This document shows positions 1 through 9,562 of a stretch of 64,000 bases of DNA, in pieces. Position 1 is the first letter of the stretch; the number at the start of each line of letters is the position of its first letter. The stretch comes from Amphritea atlantica (GTDB lineage Bacteria > Pseudomonadota > Gammaproteobacteria > Pseudomonadales > Balneatricaceae). The DNA is taken from NCBI GenBank assembly GCA_024397875.1, contig CP073344.1, positions 186,001 through 250,000 on the forward strand, in the 5' to 3' direction. The notes under the pieces were generated by a model that did not search any database, had not been told where the DNA came from, and was given only the letters and a program-made list of their open reading frames with translations. The position numbers and the translations under genes are program-made.

Positions 1-23
1 GCAACTCCCCAGGCGAAACCTGA

Positions 24-1193
<1,170 letters not shown>

Positions 1194-1234
1194 CTTTAAT
1201 TTATTGATTTTATTAAGTATTAGGAGAAGCCGTA

Positions 1235-1570
1235 ATGAGCTTTTTTATCTCTCCAGCTTACGCTGAAGCAGCTGCCGGACCGGGTGGTTTAGATCCAAGT
1301 ATGTTCAATCTGATTTTTCTGGTTGGCTTCGGTGTTATTTTTTACATGTTTATGTGGCGTCCTCAGGCAAAACGCGCCAAAGAACATAAAGCGCTGCTGA
1401 ACGGACTGAGCAAGGGTGATGAAGTGATCACCGCCGGTGGTCTGATCGGTAAAGTTGTGCGTCTGAGCGACGACTATGTGGTACTGAGCGTGAATGACAC
1501 TACTGAGCTGACTTTCCAGAAAACTCATGTCAGTGCTGCGCTGCCAAAAGGCACCATTAAACAGATCTAG
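1235..1570 (+). CDS. yajC: Preprotein translocase subunit YajC
   Basis: This small single-pass inner-membrane protein associates with SecDF and SecYEG. A hydrophobic segment at about residues 20-40 (FNLIFLVGFGVIFYMFMWRP) is followed by the typical basic patch RPQAKRAKEHKALL and the cytoplasmic motif GDEVITAGGLIGKV. The length of 111 residues is normal for the family. A strong Shine-Dalgarno (AGGAGA, 1221-1226) sits eight bases before ATG. The gene lies 41 bases after tgt and is closed by a hairpin terminator, so secDF downstream may have an extra promoter of its own in the 140-base gap. Confidence 0.96.
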   Translation: MSFFISPAYAEAAAGPGGLDPSMFNLIFLVGFGVIFYMFMWRPQAKRAKEHKALLNGLSKGDEVITAGGLIGKVVRLSDDYVVLSVNDTTELTFQKTHVSAALPKGTIKQI

Positions 1571-1587
1571 TAACAAATCCATAACCA

Positions 1588-1613
1588 AACGCCACTATCG
1601 TGGCGTTGTTTTT
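1588..1613 (+). terminator. Rho-independent terminator after yajC
   Basis: A perfect 8-bp stem (AACGCCAC / GTGGCGTT) around a TATC loop is followed by GTTTTT. It would end or attenuate tgt-yajC transcripts before secD. Confidence 0.8.
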
Positions 1614-1754
1614 ATGTGATTAGAGCAGCGACGGTTCAGGCCGTTGCCTGCTTGTTGAATCGTTTAAATCTAAACATTGGAGTCCGGTCAGAAACGAGCC
1701 TTTTTTGATGAAAGCGCTTGCTCTGATAACCGGGCTAGTTAGGGACAGAGCGCC

Positions 1755-3605
1755 ATGCTCAATAAATATCCACTGTGGAAAAATGCGCTGATCGTGCTGG
1801 TACTGCTGGTCTGTGGTATCTATGCCGCACCCAACCTTTTTCCTGACGATTATGCTGTTCAGCTTTCCGGCACCCGAGAGTCGAATGTAGTCAACCAGCC
1901 ATTGCTGGATCAGGTGACCGAAGCCTTGCAGCAGGCTGATATCAGCGTTAAAGGTGAAGAACTGACTGATAATGGCGGTCTGATCCGTTTCAAAGACAGT
2001 CGTACTCAGCTGGAAGCCAAAGAGGTTATCAGCCAGACGCTGGGTGATAAATATGTTGTGGCCCTGAATCTGGCGCCCACGACCCCTGAATGGCTGAGAT
2101 CTGTTGGCGCAGGCCCGATGAAGCTGGGACTTGATTTGCGGGGTGGTGTGCACTTCCTGCTGGAAGTAGACATGGTGTCTGCCGTGGCGCAGCGTCTGGA
2201 TGTCTATGTCAGCGAGATCAAAACCAAGTTACGTTCCGAAAAACTGCGTTATCGCGCGGTTGATCATCGTGAGGATGGTAGTCTTGAGGTGAAATTCTCG
2301 GCGGCCGATATGCGTGACCAGGCGGTCACCTTGCTGCGTAAAGAGTATTCCGAATTTCTGATTAACACCGAAGATATGGATGGTGCTTTCTATCTCACCA
2401 TCACATTGCTGGAAAGCAAGATCCGTGAGATCGAAGATTATGCGATCAAGCAGAACCTGACCACCCTGCGCAACCGGGTAAACGAGTTGGGTGTTGCAGA
2501 ACCGCTGGTGCAGCGTCAGGGACGTAACCGTATCGTGGTTCAGCTACCGGGTATTCAGGATGCGGCTGCGGCTAAACGGATTATCGGTAAGACCGCGAAC
2601 CTTGAGTTCCGTCTGGAAGCCAAAACCGATGCTTCACGGGTGACTACTGAGACCTATGAGTTCCGTAATGAGAATCGTGAGGCGACCCTGGAAAAGGACG
2701 TGATTATCACCGGTTCCAGTGTCTCTAACGCTCAGTCCTCGTTTGATGAGAACGGTCAGCCACAGGTAAATATCTCACTGGACGCCAAGGGCGGTCAGTT
2801 GATGAATCGTACCACCCGTAACGCCATCAAGCGGCGCATGGCTGTGCTGTTTGTTGAGCATAAGAATCGCACCCTTTATGAAACGGTGGAGGGTGAGCAG
2901 GTTGCCAAGCGGATCCCTTACGTCGAGAAGAAGATTATCTCTTTGGCAACCATTCAGAGTGTGCTGGGCAACAGCTTCCGGATTACCGGGCTGGACAGCG
3001 CGACCGAATCCTCTGAGCTGGCTCTGTTGTTGCGTGCCGGTGCTCTGGCCGCTCCGATCTACTTTGTTGAAGAGCGTACCGTCGGACCGAGTCTGGGGGA
3101 GCAGAATATTGAGCTGGGGGTGATGTCGGTGCAGATCGGCTTTGCTCTGGTGCTGCTGTTTATGCTGGCTTACTACCGGGGCTTTGGTGTACTGGCCAAT
3201 ATTGCACTGACGCTGAACCTGGTGATGCTGCTGGCGGTGATGTCGATGTTGTCGGCGACGCTGACTCTGCCGGGAATCGCAGGTATCGTGCTCACGGTGG
3301 GTATGGCTGTGGACGCCAACGTACTGATTTTCTCCCGGATACGTGAAGAACTGAAAAACGGTATGCCTCCTCAGTCGGCGATCAGCGCCGGATTTGACCG
3401 TGCATTTTCCACTATCTTTGACGCCAACATTACGACGCTGCTGGCGGCAGTGATTCTGTTTGCGATGGGCTCCGGTCCGGTAAAAGGGTTCGCGATTACC
3501 CTGTCGGTCGGTATCCTGACCTCCATGTTCACCGCGATCATGGTTACCCGGATGTTGGTTAATCTGGCTTACGGCGGTCGTGCGCTGAAGAAACTGTCGA
3601 TCTGA
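1755..3605 (+). CDS. secD: Protein translocase subunit SecD
   Basis: SecD is the larger half of the proton-motive-force-driven SecDF complex, which pulls Sec substrates out on the periplasmic side. At 616 residues it matches E. coli SecD (615). It has an N-terminal membrane segment (about residues 8-26), the large periplasmic P1 region, and the signature GLDLRGGVHFLLEVDM at about residues 124-139. A C-terminal block of five membrane helices (from about residue 455) carries GMAVDANVLIFSRIREE, the RND-type proton-path motif with its conserved Asp. It is separated from secF by 14 bases, so the two are co-transcribed. Confidence 0.97.
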   Translation: MLNKYPLWKNALIVLVLLVCGIYAAPNLFPDDYAVQLSGTRESNVVNQPLLDQVTEALQQADISVKGEELTDNGGLIRFKDSRTQLEAKEVISQTLGDKYVVALNLAPTTPEWLRSVGAGPMKLGLDLRGGVHFLLEVDMVSAVAQRLDVYVSEIKTKLRSEKLRYRAVDHREDGSLEVKFSAADMRDQAVTLLRKEYSEFLINTEDMDGAFYLTITLLESKIREIEDYAIKQNLTTLRNRVNELGVAEPLVQRQGRNRIVVQLPGIQDAAAAKRIIGKTANLEFRLEAKTDASRVTTETYEFRNENREATLEKDVIITGSSVSNAQSSFDENGQPQVNISLDAKGGQLMNRTTRNAIKRRMAVLFVEHKNRTLYETVEGEQVAKRIPYVEKKIISLATIQSVLGNSFRITGLDSATESSELALLLRAGALAAPIYFVEERTVGPSLGEQNIELGVMSVQIGFALVLLFMLAYYRGFGVLANIALTLNLVMLLAVMSMLSATLTLPGIAGIVLTVGMAVDANVLIFSRIREELKNGMPPQSAISAGFDRAFSTIFDANITTLLAAVILFAMGSGPVKGFAITLSVGILTSMFTAIMVTRMLVNLAYGGRALKKLSI

Positions 3606-3619
3606 CGGAGTAGAGTAAG

Positions 3620-4543
3620 ATGACGACTGAAAAAATCTATAACTTTATGGGGCTGCGAAAAGTTGCTGCCGCATTTTCGATTACGTTGCTGCTGATCTCT
3701 GTCGCCTCACTGGCGATCAACGGACTTAAGTTTGGTCTGGATTTCACCGGTGGTTCACTGATCGAAGTGGGTTATCAACAAGAGCCTGACCTGAACGGTA
3801 TCCGCGATAAACTGCAGAATGCCGGGTATGAGGATGCCATCGTGCAGACCTTTGGCTCGCCGGTGGATATTCTCATCCGCATGGGGGTTGCTCATGATCC
3901 CAGTCTGGGTGATATGGTGCTGCAAACCTTGCAGGACGGTGAGTCTCAGGATCTGACGTTGCGCCGCAACGAGTATGTCGGTGCGCAGGTGGGTGAAGAG
4001 CTTCGCGAGCAGGGCGGTTTAGGCATGCTGCTGGCGCTGTTTATGGTCATGGTGTACGTTGCCTTCCGCTTTCAGCTTAAGTTCTCCATCGGTGCGGTGG
4101 CCGCACTGGGGCATGATGTGCTGATCGTACTGGGATTCTTCTCTGTGCTGCAGCTGGACTTCGATCTGACCGTGCTGGCCGCTATTCTGGCGGTAATCGG
4201 TTACTCGCTTAACGATACCATTGTAGTGTCCGACCGTATCCGCGAGAACTTTCGCAAGCTGCGTAAGAGTGAGCCGGTCGATGTTATGAATGTCTCACTG
4301 AGCCAGACTCTGGGGCGTACACTGGTAACCTCCCTGACGACTTTGCTGGTACTGGTGGCGCTGGCAGTGTTTGGCGGTGAGATGATCTTTGGCTTCGCGG
4401 TCGCGCTTCTGGTCGGTGTCTTTATCGGTACCTACTCCTCTATCTATGTGGCAGCGAACATACTGATCATGCTGGGGATCTGTAAAGAGGATCTGTTACC
4501 GCCGGAGAAGCCCGAGGGTGAAGAGGTCGATGAAATGCCTTAA
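3620..4543 (+). CDS. secF: Protein translocase subunit SecF
   Basis: SecF partners SecD in the inner membrane. Its 307 residues include an N-terminal membrane helix, the periplasmic motif GLDFTGGSLIEVGY at about residues 38-51, and a five-helix C-terminal bundle with the motif GYSLNDTIVVSDRIREN, which contributes to the proton pathway. The ATG follows secD closely and has a GGAG-type ribosome site (3607-3610). A strong terminator follows. This is the housekeeping SecDF pair and is distinct from the SecA-like ATPase at 51277, although the two could in principle act together. Confidence 0.97.
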   Translation: MTTEKIYNFMGLRKVAAAFSITLLLISVASLAINGLKFGLDFTGGSLIEVGYQQEPDLNGIRDKLQNAGYEDAIVQTFGSPVDILIRMGVAHDPSLGDMVLQTLQDGESQDLTLRRNEYVGAQVGEELREQGGLGMLLALFMVMVYVAFRFQLKFSIGAVAALGHDVLIVLGFFSVLQLDFDLTVLAAILAVIGYSLNDTIVVSDRIRENFRKLRKSEPVDVMNVSLSQTLGRTLVTSLTTLLVLVALAVFGGEMIFGFAVALLVGVFIGTYSSIYVAANILIMLGICKEDLLPPEKPEGEEVDEMP

Positions 4544-4560
4544 CCGGTATTAGTCTGATG

Positions 4561-4588
4561 AAAAAAAACCGGCGAAAGCCGGTTTTTT
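4561..4588 (+). terminator. Rho-independent terminator after secF
   Basis: A GC-rich stem (AAAACCGGC / GCCGGTTTT) with a GAAA tetraloop has A-runs and T-runs on either side. It ends the tgt-yajC-secDF transcript. Confidence 0.92.
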
Positions 4589-4721
4589 GGTTTCTGGCGT
4601 GTCGGTTTGGAGAATGTCGCTTTTTCAATTGTTTAACTACACTACAGGTTCTGTAAAACGCTCCAGATTAAGGTATTGTTGGAGTATAGTTATTCAAAAT
4701 GTACCTAACAGAAGATGATGA

Positions 4722-7427
4722 ATGTCTGACCCAAAAAACTACTCAGATGACCCTCACGCCGACCGCGAAGCGGAGAAATATGAACGCCCGATAGCCAGCC
4801 GGGAGTTGATAATGCAACTGCTGGCCGACCAGGGAGAGCCGCTGACCCGCCCTCAGCTAGAGGTGCTGCTGGAGATTGGTGATGAGGAGAGTGCTGAAGC
4901 GCTGCGCCGTCGCTTGCGAGCGATGGAGCGGGATGGTCAGTTGATGCGTAACCGTAAGGCTCAGTATGTGCTGCTGAGTAAGCTTGATCTGGTTGCCGGG
5001 CGGATTATGGGGCACCGGGATGGTTTTGGTTTTCTGATTCCCGATGAGGGCGGTGATGATATCTTTCTCTCGGCCCGGGAGATGCGCCAGGTCTTTGATG
5101 GCGACCGGGTGCTGGTGCGGGCCACCGGAGAAGATCGTAAAGGCCGGATGGAGGGGGCTATTGTCGAGGTGCTGGAACGCAAAACCCATAAGCTGGTTGG
5201 GCGTTTTCAGGGGCATGCCGGTTTCGGTTATATGACGCCGGAAAATCAGCGGATTACCAATGATATTCAGATTCTGCCCGACCCTGATGGCGGACTGGAA
5301 TATAAGCAGGGACAGCTGGTGGTAGTCGAGCTGATTACACCGCCGTCTAAACGGGCTAAAGCAACCGCCCGGGTGACTGAGGTGCTGGGTGATCATATGG
5401 CGCCCGGCATGGAGATCAAGGTTGCCATCCATAACTATGATATCCCCAATGAATGGACCGATGCGATACGTCAGGAGGTCAGTGAGTTTGGCCCTGAAGT
5501 ACCTGATTCTGCAGTGGAAAACCGCATCGACCTGCGTGATCTGCCGCTGGTGACCATCGATGGTGAGGACGCCAAAGATTTTGATGATGCGGTCTACTGT
5601 GAACCGAAACGCTCCGGTGGCTGGCGCTTATGGGTGGCGATCGCCGATGTATCCTCCTATGTTCACCCCGATAGTCAGCTGGATATTGAAGCGCATAAAC
5701 GGGGTAACTCGGTGTATTTCCCCGAGTTTGTCGTGCCTATGCTTCCGGAGATATTGTCCAACGGCTTGTGTTCGCTTAATCCGGATGTAAACCGGCTGGC
5801 GATGGTGTGTGAGATGACCATCAGTGCTACCGGGAACCTCAGCGGCTATACCTTCTATGAGTCGGTGATACGCTCCAAAGCGCGACTCACCTACACCAAA
5901 GTCGGCGCCATGTTACAGGAGCCGGATTCCGATTTCGGTGCTGCGATGCGCCAGCAATATGCAGAAGTGTTGCCCCATATCGAAGACCTGCATGAGCTGT
6001 ATTGTGCGCTGCGCCGGGCCCGGGAGGAGCGGGGGGCGATAGATTTTGAAACCACCGAAACCCGTATTCTGTTCAGTGAAGAGCGCAAGATTGAGAAGAT
6101 CGTTCCGGTGGTGCGAAACGATGCTCATAAGATTATTGAAGAGTGTATGCTCTGTGCCAATGTGGCCTCTGCGCAAATGCTGCAAAAACTGAAGCAGCCT
6201 GCGCTGTTCCGGGTGCATGACGGTCCGAAAGAATCGAAGTTGCAGGCGTTGCGCACCTACCTCGGTCCGCTGGGACTGAGTCTGGGGGGCGGGGATGAGC
6301 CGACGCCACCGGATTATCAGGCGCTGACTGAGTCCCTGGAAGGGCGTGCGGATAAACATGTTATCCAGGTGATGATGCTGCGCTCGATGTCGCAGGCGGT
6401 CTACAGTCCGGAGCATAAGGGGCATTTTGGTCTGAACTATCCGGCCTACACCCACTTTACCTCACCCATACGCCGTTATCCCGATCTGCTGGTTCATCGG
6501 GCCATTCGGGGGCTTATTCATTCGGATAATGACAGTCATCATGTTACCCGGCCGGAGAACTTCCGTATTGATAAGCGGTTTATGCATCGCTATACCATGG
6601 AGCAGATGGTAGAGCTGGGCGAGCACTGCTCCATGACTGAACGCCGCGCGGATGATGCCACCCGTGATGTGATGTCCTGGCTCAAATGTGAGTATATGCA
6701 GGACTGTGTCGGTGATGAGTTCAGCGGCGTGATTTCGGCGGTGACCGGCTTTGGTGTATTTGTCGAGCTGGAAGAGGTTTATGTTGAAGGACTGATCCAT
6801 ATCTCGGCGCTGCCGGGGGATTACTATCACTACGATGCCGCCCTGCAACGTTTATATGGCGAGCGCAGCGGAAAATCTTTCCGTCTCGGAGACCGGGTTC
6901 AGGTGCAGGTTGCGCGAGTGGATCTGGATGACCGCAAGATCGATTTCGAGCTGGTTAAAAAGCTGGATGCGACAGAGAAGCCCGGGGCTGATTCCGCGAG
7001 TGCAGAGACTGAACCGAAGCGCCTGAGTAAGCGGGAGTTGCTGCGTAAAGGTAAAATAGCGCTTGCCGAGCTGGAAAGCCGCCAGGGAAGTAGGCCTGCC
7101 CGAGGCAGACCGTCGGGGACTTCTTCGGCTAAGCCCGAACATAGTCGTGCTAAGCAGGGCAACCGGACAGATGCAAAAACGCCCTGGGGTAAAAGCGATG
7201 ACGAGGCCCGCTCGGGGAAACCGTCTCGTAAACGTTCAGCAGAGGACAGGGCCGGAAAAAGCAACAGAAATAAGTTCGAAGCAAAGTCTGAGAGTGCTGG
7301 AGGCGTGCGTTTGAGTGAGTCGGAACTGGAAGTGATCCGGTTATCGAAAAAGCCCGCCAAAGGACTGAGCAATCGGGCGAAAAAGCGTAAGTTGAAAAAG
7401 CTGCGGGGTAAAACTTCGCGTAAATAA
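4722..7427 (+). CDS. rnr: Ribonuclease R
   Basis: This 3'-to-5' exoribonuclease of the RNase II/R family degrades structured RNA, including rRNA and, with SmpB/tmRNA, faulty mRNA. Domain order is an N-terminal winged helix (about residues 25-90), two cold-shock OB folds (about 90-250), the RNB catalytic domain (about 260-590) with the metal-binding signature D283-A-K-D286-F-D288-D289, and an S1 domain (about 655-735) containing GVFVELEEVYVEGLIHIS. A long Lys/Arg/Ser-rich tail (about 750-901) is typical of RNase R and longer than in E. coli (813 residues in total there). In many gammaproteobacteria rlmB follows rnr directly. Here the giant-protein locus follows instead. Confidence 0.96.
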   Translation: MSDPKNYSDDPHADREAEKYERPIASRELIMQLLADQGEPLTRPQLEVLLEIGDEESAEALRRRLRAMERDGQLMRNRKAQYVLLSKLDLVAGRIMGHRDGFGFLIPDEGGDDIFLSAREMRQVFDGDRVLVRATGEDRKGRMEGAIVEVLERKTHKLVGRFQGHAGFGYMTPENQRITNDIQILPDPDGGLEYKQGQLVVVELITPPSKRAKATARVTEVLGDHMAPGMEIKVAIHNYDIPNEWTDAIRQEVSEFGPEVPDSAVENRIDLRDLPLVTIDGEDAKDFDDAVYCEPKRSGGWRLWVAIADVSSYVHPDSQLDIEAHKRGNSVYFPEFVVPMLPEILSNGLCSLNPDVNRLAMVCEMTISATGNLSGYTFYESVIRSKARLTYTKVGAMLQEPDSDFGAAMRQQYAEVLPHIEDLHELYCALRRAREERGAIDFETTETRILFSEERKIEKIVPVVRNDAHKIIEECMLCANVASAQMLQKLKQPALFRVHDGPKESKLQALRTYLGPLGLSLGGGDEPTPPDYQALTESLEGRADKHVIQVMMLRSMSQAVYSPEHKGHFGLNYPAYTHFTSPIRRYPDLLVHRAIRGLIHSDNDSHHVTRPENFRIDKRFMHRYTMEQMVELGEHCSMTERRADDATRDVMSWLKCEYMQDCVGDEFSGVISAVTGFGVFVELEEVYVEGLIHISALPGDYYHYDAALQRLYGERSGKSFRLGDRVQVQVARVDLDDRKIDFELVKKLDATEKPGADSASAETEPKRLSKRELLRKGKIALAELESRQGSRPARGRPSGTSSAKPEHSRAKQGNRTDAKTPWGKSDDEARSGKPSRKRSAEDRAGKSNRNKFEAKSESAGGVRLSESELEVIRLSKKPAKGLSNRAKKRKLKKLRGKTSRK

Positions 7428-7486
7428 CCCCACACTCGGGCCTGGCCTGGCGCAGTCGGCGAGGGTTGGCATAGTTGTAAAATCAG

Positions 7487-7520
7487 AGGCGGATTTCCTT
7501 TCAGGGGGATCCGCCTTTTT
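7487..7520 (+). terminator. Rho-independent terminator after rnr
   Basis: An 8-bp perfect stem (AGGCGGAT / ATCCGCCT) with a 14-base loop is followed directly by five T. It insulates rnr from the giant-protein locus. Confidence 0.85.
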
Positions 7521-7914
7521 GCATATATAAGGAGCGACTTGAGTAGCGTGTTGTATAAATTATAACCGCTAGTGCACTATTTTTTTCTTGAATCCGCTAC
7601 AGATCGTATCATACACCTGTTTGAAACAACCATCACTGCTCAATCTGGGTAGTGGTAAGGGTGTATTTAATATGTTGTTTTTAATGGTTATTGTTGTAGG
7701 TTCCTGATTCTTAATGGTTTATTTAGATGCGATAAATAAAATTCCCTATTGACATTATTTTGTTTGTACCCTGGTTGTTATTTGAGCATACTGGGTATCA
7801 ATAAAAAGTAATCTATGCAGTTTTTGAATACTAAATAACTATTTTTAGCGGCGGATGCTGAACCTTCTGTTAGATTACCATTGGGAGTGCTCAGGATGAG
7901 GTCGGGGAGAATGC
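7521..7914. other. AT-rich intergenic region upstream of the TolC-type gene
   Basis: I see no gene in about 390 bases of markedly AT-rich sequence. It must contain the promoter for the TolC-type gene and perhaps the giant gene. A perfect TTGACA lies at 7749-7754, but I find no convincing -10 box at 16-18 bases. TTGTATAAATTATAA near 7550 is another weak candidate. The length and AT-richness suit a regulated promoter, but I cannot name an operator. Confidence 0.5.
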
Positions 7915-9270
7915 ATGCTTAATTCTAAACTAACTCGTATTATCGTGAATACGGGCTTATGTTCTGTATTAGTTTGTTCGGCTCAAGTGCAGGCCGATGA
8001 CTTGATGGATGTCTGGAAAGTCGCTGAAGAGAGCGATACTAAGTACCTTTCCGCATACTATAAGTACCGCTCTGACCAGGAAATTATCAATCTGAGTCGG
8101 GCGGATTTGCTGCCGACCATATCGCTCCAGTATGAGCACAAAGAGACCAGTAAAACCATAAATGAGTCAGATAACGCTGTCTTTTATGGTAACTCTGCCG
8201 ATTACCCCACAGAAAGCTATGGCCTTACAGTCACTCAGTCAATATTTGACTACTCCCGATGGCAGCGTTATGACCAGTCAAAAATCACCGCTAACCGCGC
8301 TGAGGTCGAATATAAGCTGTCCAAACAGCAGTTGTTGCTAAGATTGTCAGAAAGTTACTTCCTGGTGTTGGAGCGGAGCGATCAGCTAGAGGCCATTGAG
8401 TCTGAAAAGAAAGCGATGCAGAAGCACTATGAAGTGTCCGAAAAGAAACATAAGACGGGTCTTGTCAGGACCGTTGATCTGCAGGACGCCTCTGCGCGTT
8501 ACCTGAATGCTCTGAGCAAAGAGATCGAACTGCAAAGCCGTTTGATGGATAGTCGCTATGCTCTGCGAGAATCTTTGGGTTCTATGCCGGGCGAACTGTC
8601 CCGATTACGTAGTGATATTCAACTTGAAATGCCTGTGCCATCTGATCCCGAAGAGTGGGTAAGGCTTGCGGCAAAGAATAACCCAGAGTTACATGCGCTA
8701 AATCTCAGTTTGAATGAGGCAGATAAAGAGATTAAGGCCTTGCGCGGCGGCCACTATCCAACCCTTGATCTGGTCTTAACACACGGTAACGTTGTGGTTG
8801 AGGGTTCACCATTCGGTGGTAGCAGTGATATCGATACAACCGAGATGGTCATTCAGTTTAATTTACCCCTCTACTCTGGTGGAAAAACCTCTGCCAAAAT
8901 CCGTCAGGCATTAGAAAAGCGTAATAGTGTGCTTGAGGATCGTAATGATAAACAGCGCGCTGTTGAGCGTTCAGCTCATGATGCTTATCACCGTATAAAT
9001 GAAGCGATTGTACAAATTGGCGCTCTTGAGAAATCTCTTCAGGCGCAGGAAAGCCGTTTGAAATCTAAGTCAGCAGGCTACCGTAGTGGTCAGAATAGCC
9101 TGGTGGAAGTGCTGGATGTTGAACAGGATCTTTCCGATGCAAGGCAGGCGTTGATCAAGGCTCGATACGATTACGTGCTAAACGTTTTGCGGCTGAAATT
9201 TGCGGTTGGCGCGCTTCAGGAAGAAGACCTGTCAGCAATAAACAACTGGCTTACAAGCGATCAGTCTTAG
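7915..9270 (+). CDS. TolC-family outer membrane efflux/secretion protein
   Basis: This is a predicted trimeric outer-membrane channel with a periplasmic coiled-coil tunnel. Its 451 residues start with a Sec signal peptide (basic start, hydrophobic VNTGLCSVLVCS, probable cleavage after AQVQA near residue 27). Two homologous halves follow, each with TolC-type hallmarks: LSRADLLPTISL then LTVTQSIFDYSRWQRYDQSK, and LRGGHYPTLDLV then FNLPLYSGGKTSAKIRQA. The C terminus has the characteristic SLVEVLDVEQDLSDARQALIKARYDYV. The ATG at 7915 follows a GGGGAGA ribosome site closely; another ATG at 7911 is out of frame. It sits 124 bases upstream of the giant gene in the same direction and is the natural exit channel for it. 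Its closest functional analogues are LapE/AggA/TolC of type I systems, but no ABC transporter is nearby. Confidence 0.92.
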   Translation: MLNSKLTRIIVNTGLCSVLVCSAQVQADDLMDVWKVAEESDTKYLSAYYKYRSDQEIINLSRADLLPTISLQYEHKETSKTINESDNAVFYGNSADYPTESYGLTVTQSIFDYSRWQRYDQSKITANRAEVEYKLSKQQLLLRLSESYFLVLERSDQLEAIESEKKAMQKHYEVSEKKHKTGLVRTVDLQDASARYLNALSKEIELQSRLMDSRYALRESLGSMPGELSRLRSDIQLEMPVPSDPEEWVRLAAKNNPELHALNLSLNEADKEIKALRGGHYPTLDLVLTHGNVVVEGSPFGGSSDIDTTEMVIQFNLPLYSGGKTSAKIRQALEKRNSVLEDRNDKQRAVERSAHDAYHRINEAIVQIGALEKSLQAQESRLKSKSAGYRSGQNSLVEVLDVEQDLSDARQALIKARYDYVLNVLRLKFAVGALQEEDLSAINNWLTSDQS

Positions 9271-9346
9271 TCTGCACGTAGTCTCTGCGTATTAATTCGT
9301 TTCGTTTTATCGCGCAGAGAAGCTTGCTTTCCTTCCGTATCAACTG

Positions 9347-9377
9347 AAAAAAGCGTATTGAATAGTTGCTTTTTTTA
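9347..9377 (+). terminator. Weak hairpin between the TolC-type and giant genes
   Basis: The arms AAAAAAGC and GCTTTTTT surround a 14-base loop, and a T-tract follows. Only two G-C pairs are present, so this is at best an attenuator allowing partial read-through from the TolC-type gene into the giant gene, which starts 18 bases downstream. Confidence 0.35.
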
Positions 9378-9394
9378 AATGAAATATTCATTGG

Positions 9395-9562
9395 ATGAAC
9401 ATTATGTCGTATATATTTAATCGTCTTTTCAGAATGCGTTATGACAAATATCGTAATTTAAGACAATTCATATGGACTAGTCAGGGTATCACTGCCCGGC
9501 GACGTAATACTTATCTGATGGAGCAGATGGAAAATCGTTATCTGTTATCTGCAGATGCGGCT
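9395..9562 (+). other. N-terminal targeting region of the giant protein (LEPR-XLL-like motif)
   Basis: Residues 1-56 are basic (many Arg and Lys, including ARRR at 34-37) and lack a hydrophobic core. They end in MENRYLLSADA (residues 45-55), which fits the LEPR-x-LLSADA pattern with Leu to Met and Pro to Asn changes. Such motifs mark the N termini of very large secreted proteins. A role as the export signal for the adjacent SecA-like machine is inference. Confidence 0.7.

Noticed and set aside
1614..1754. Possible small gene or RNA between yajC and secD
   Set aside because: Only about 140 bases, with no convincing frame or structure beyond the yajC terminator; more likely the secD leader.
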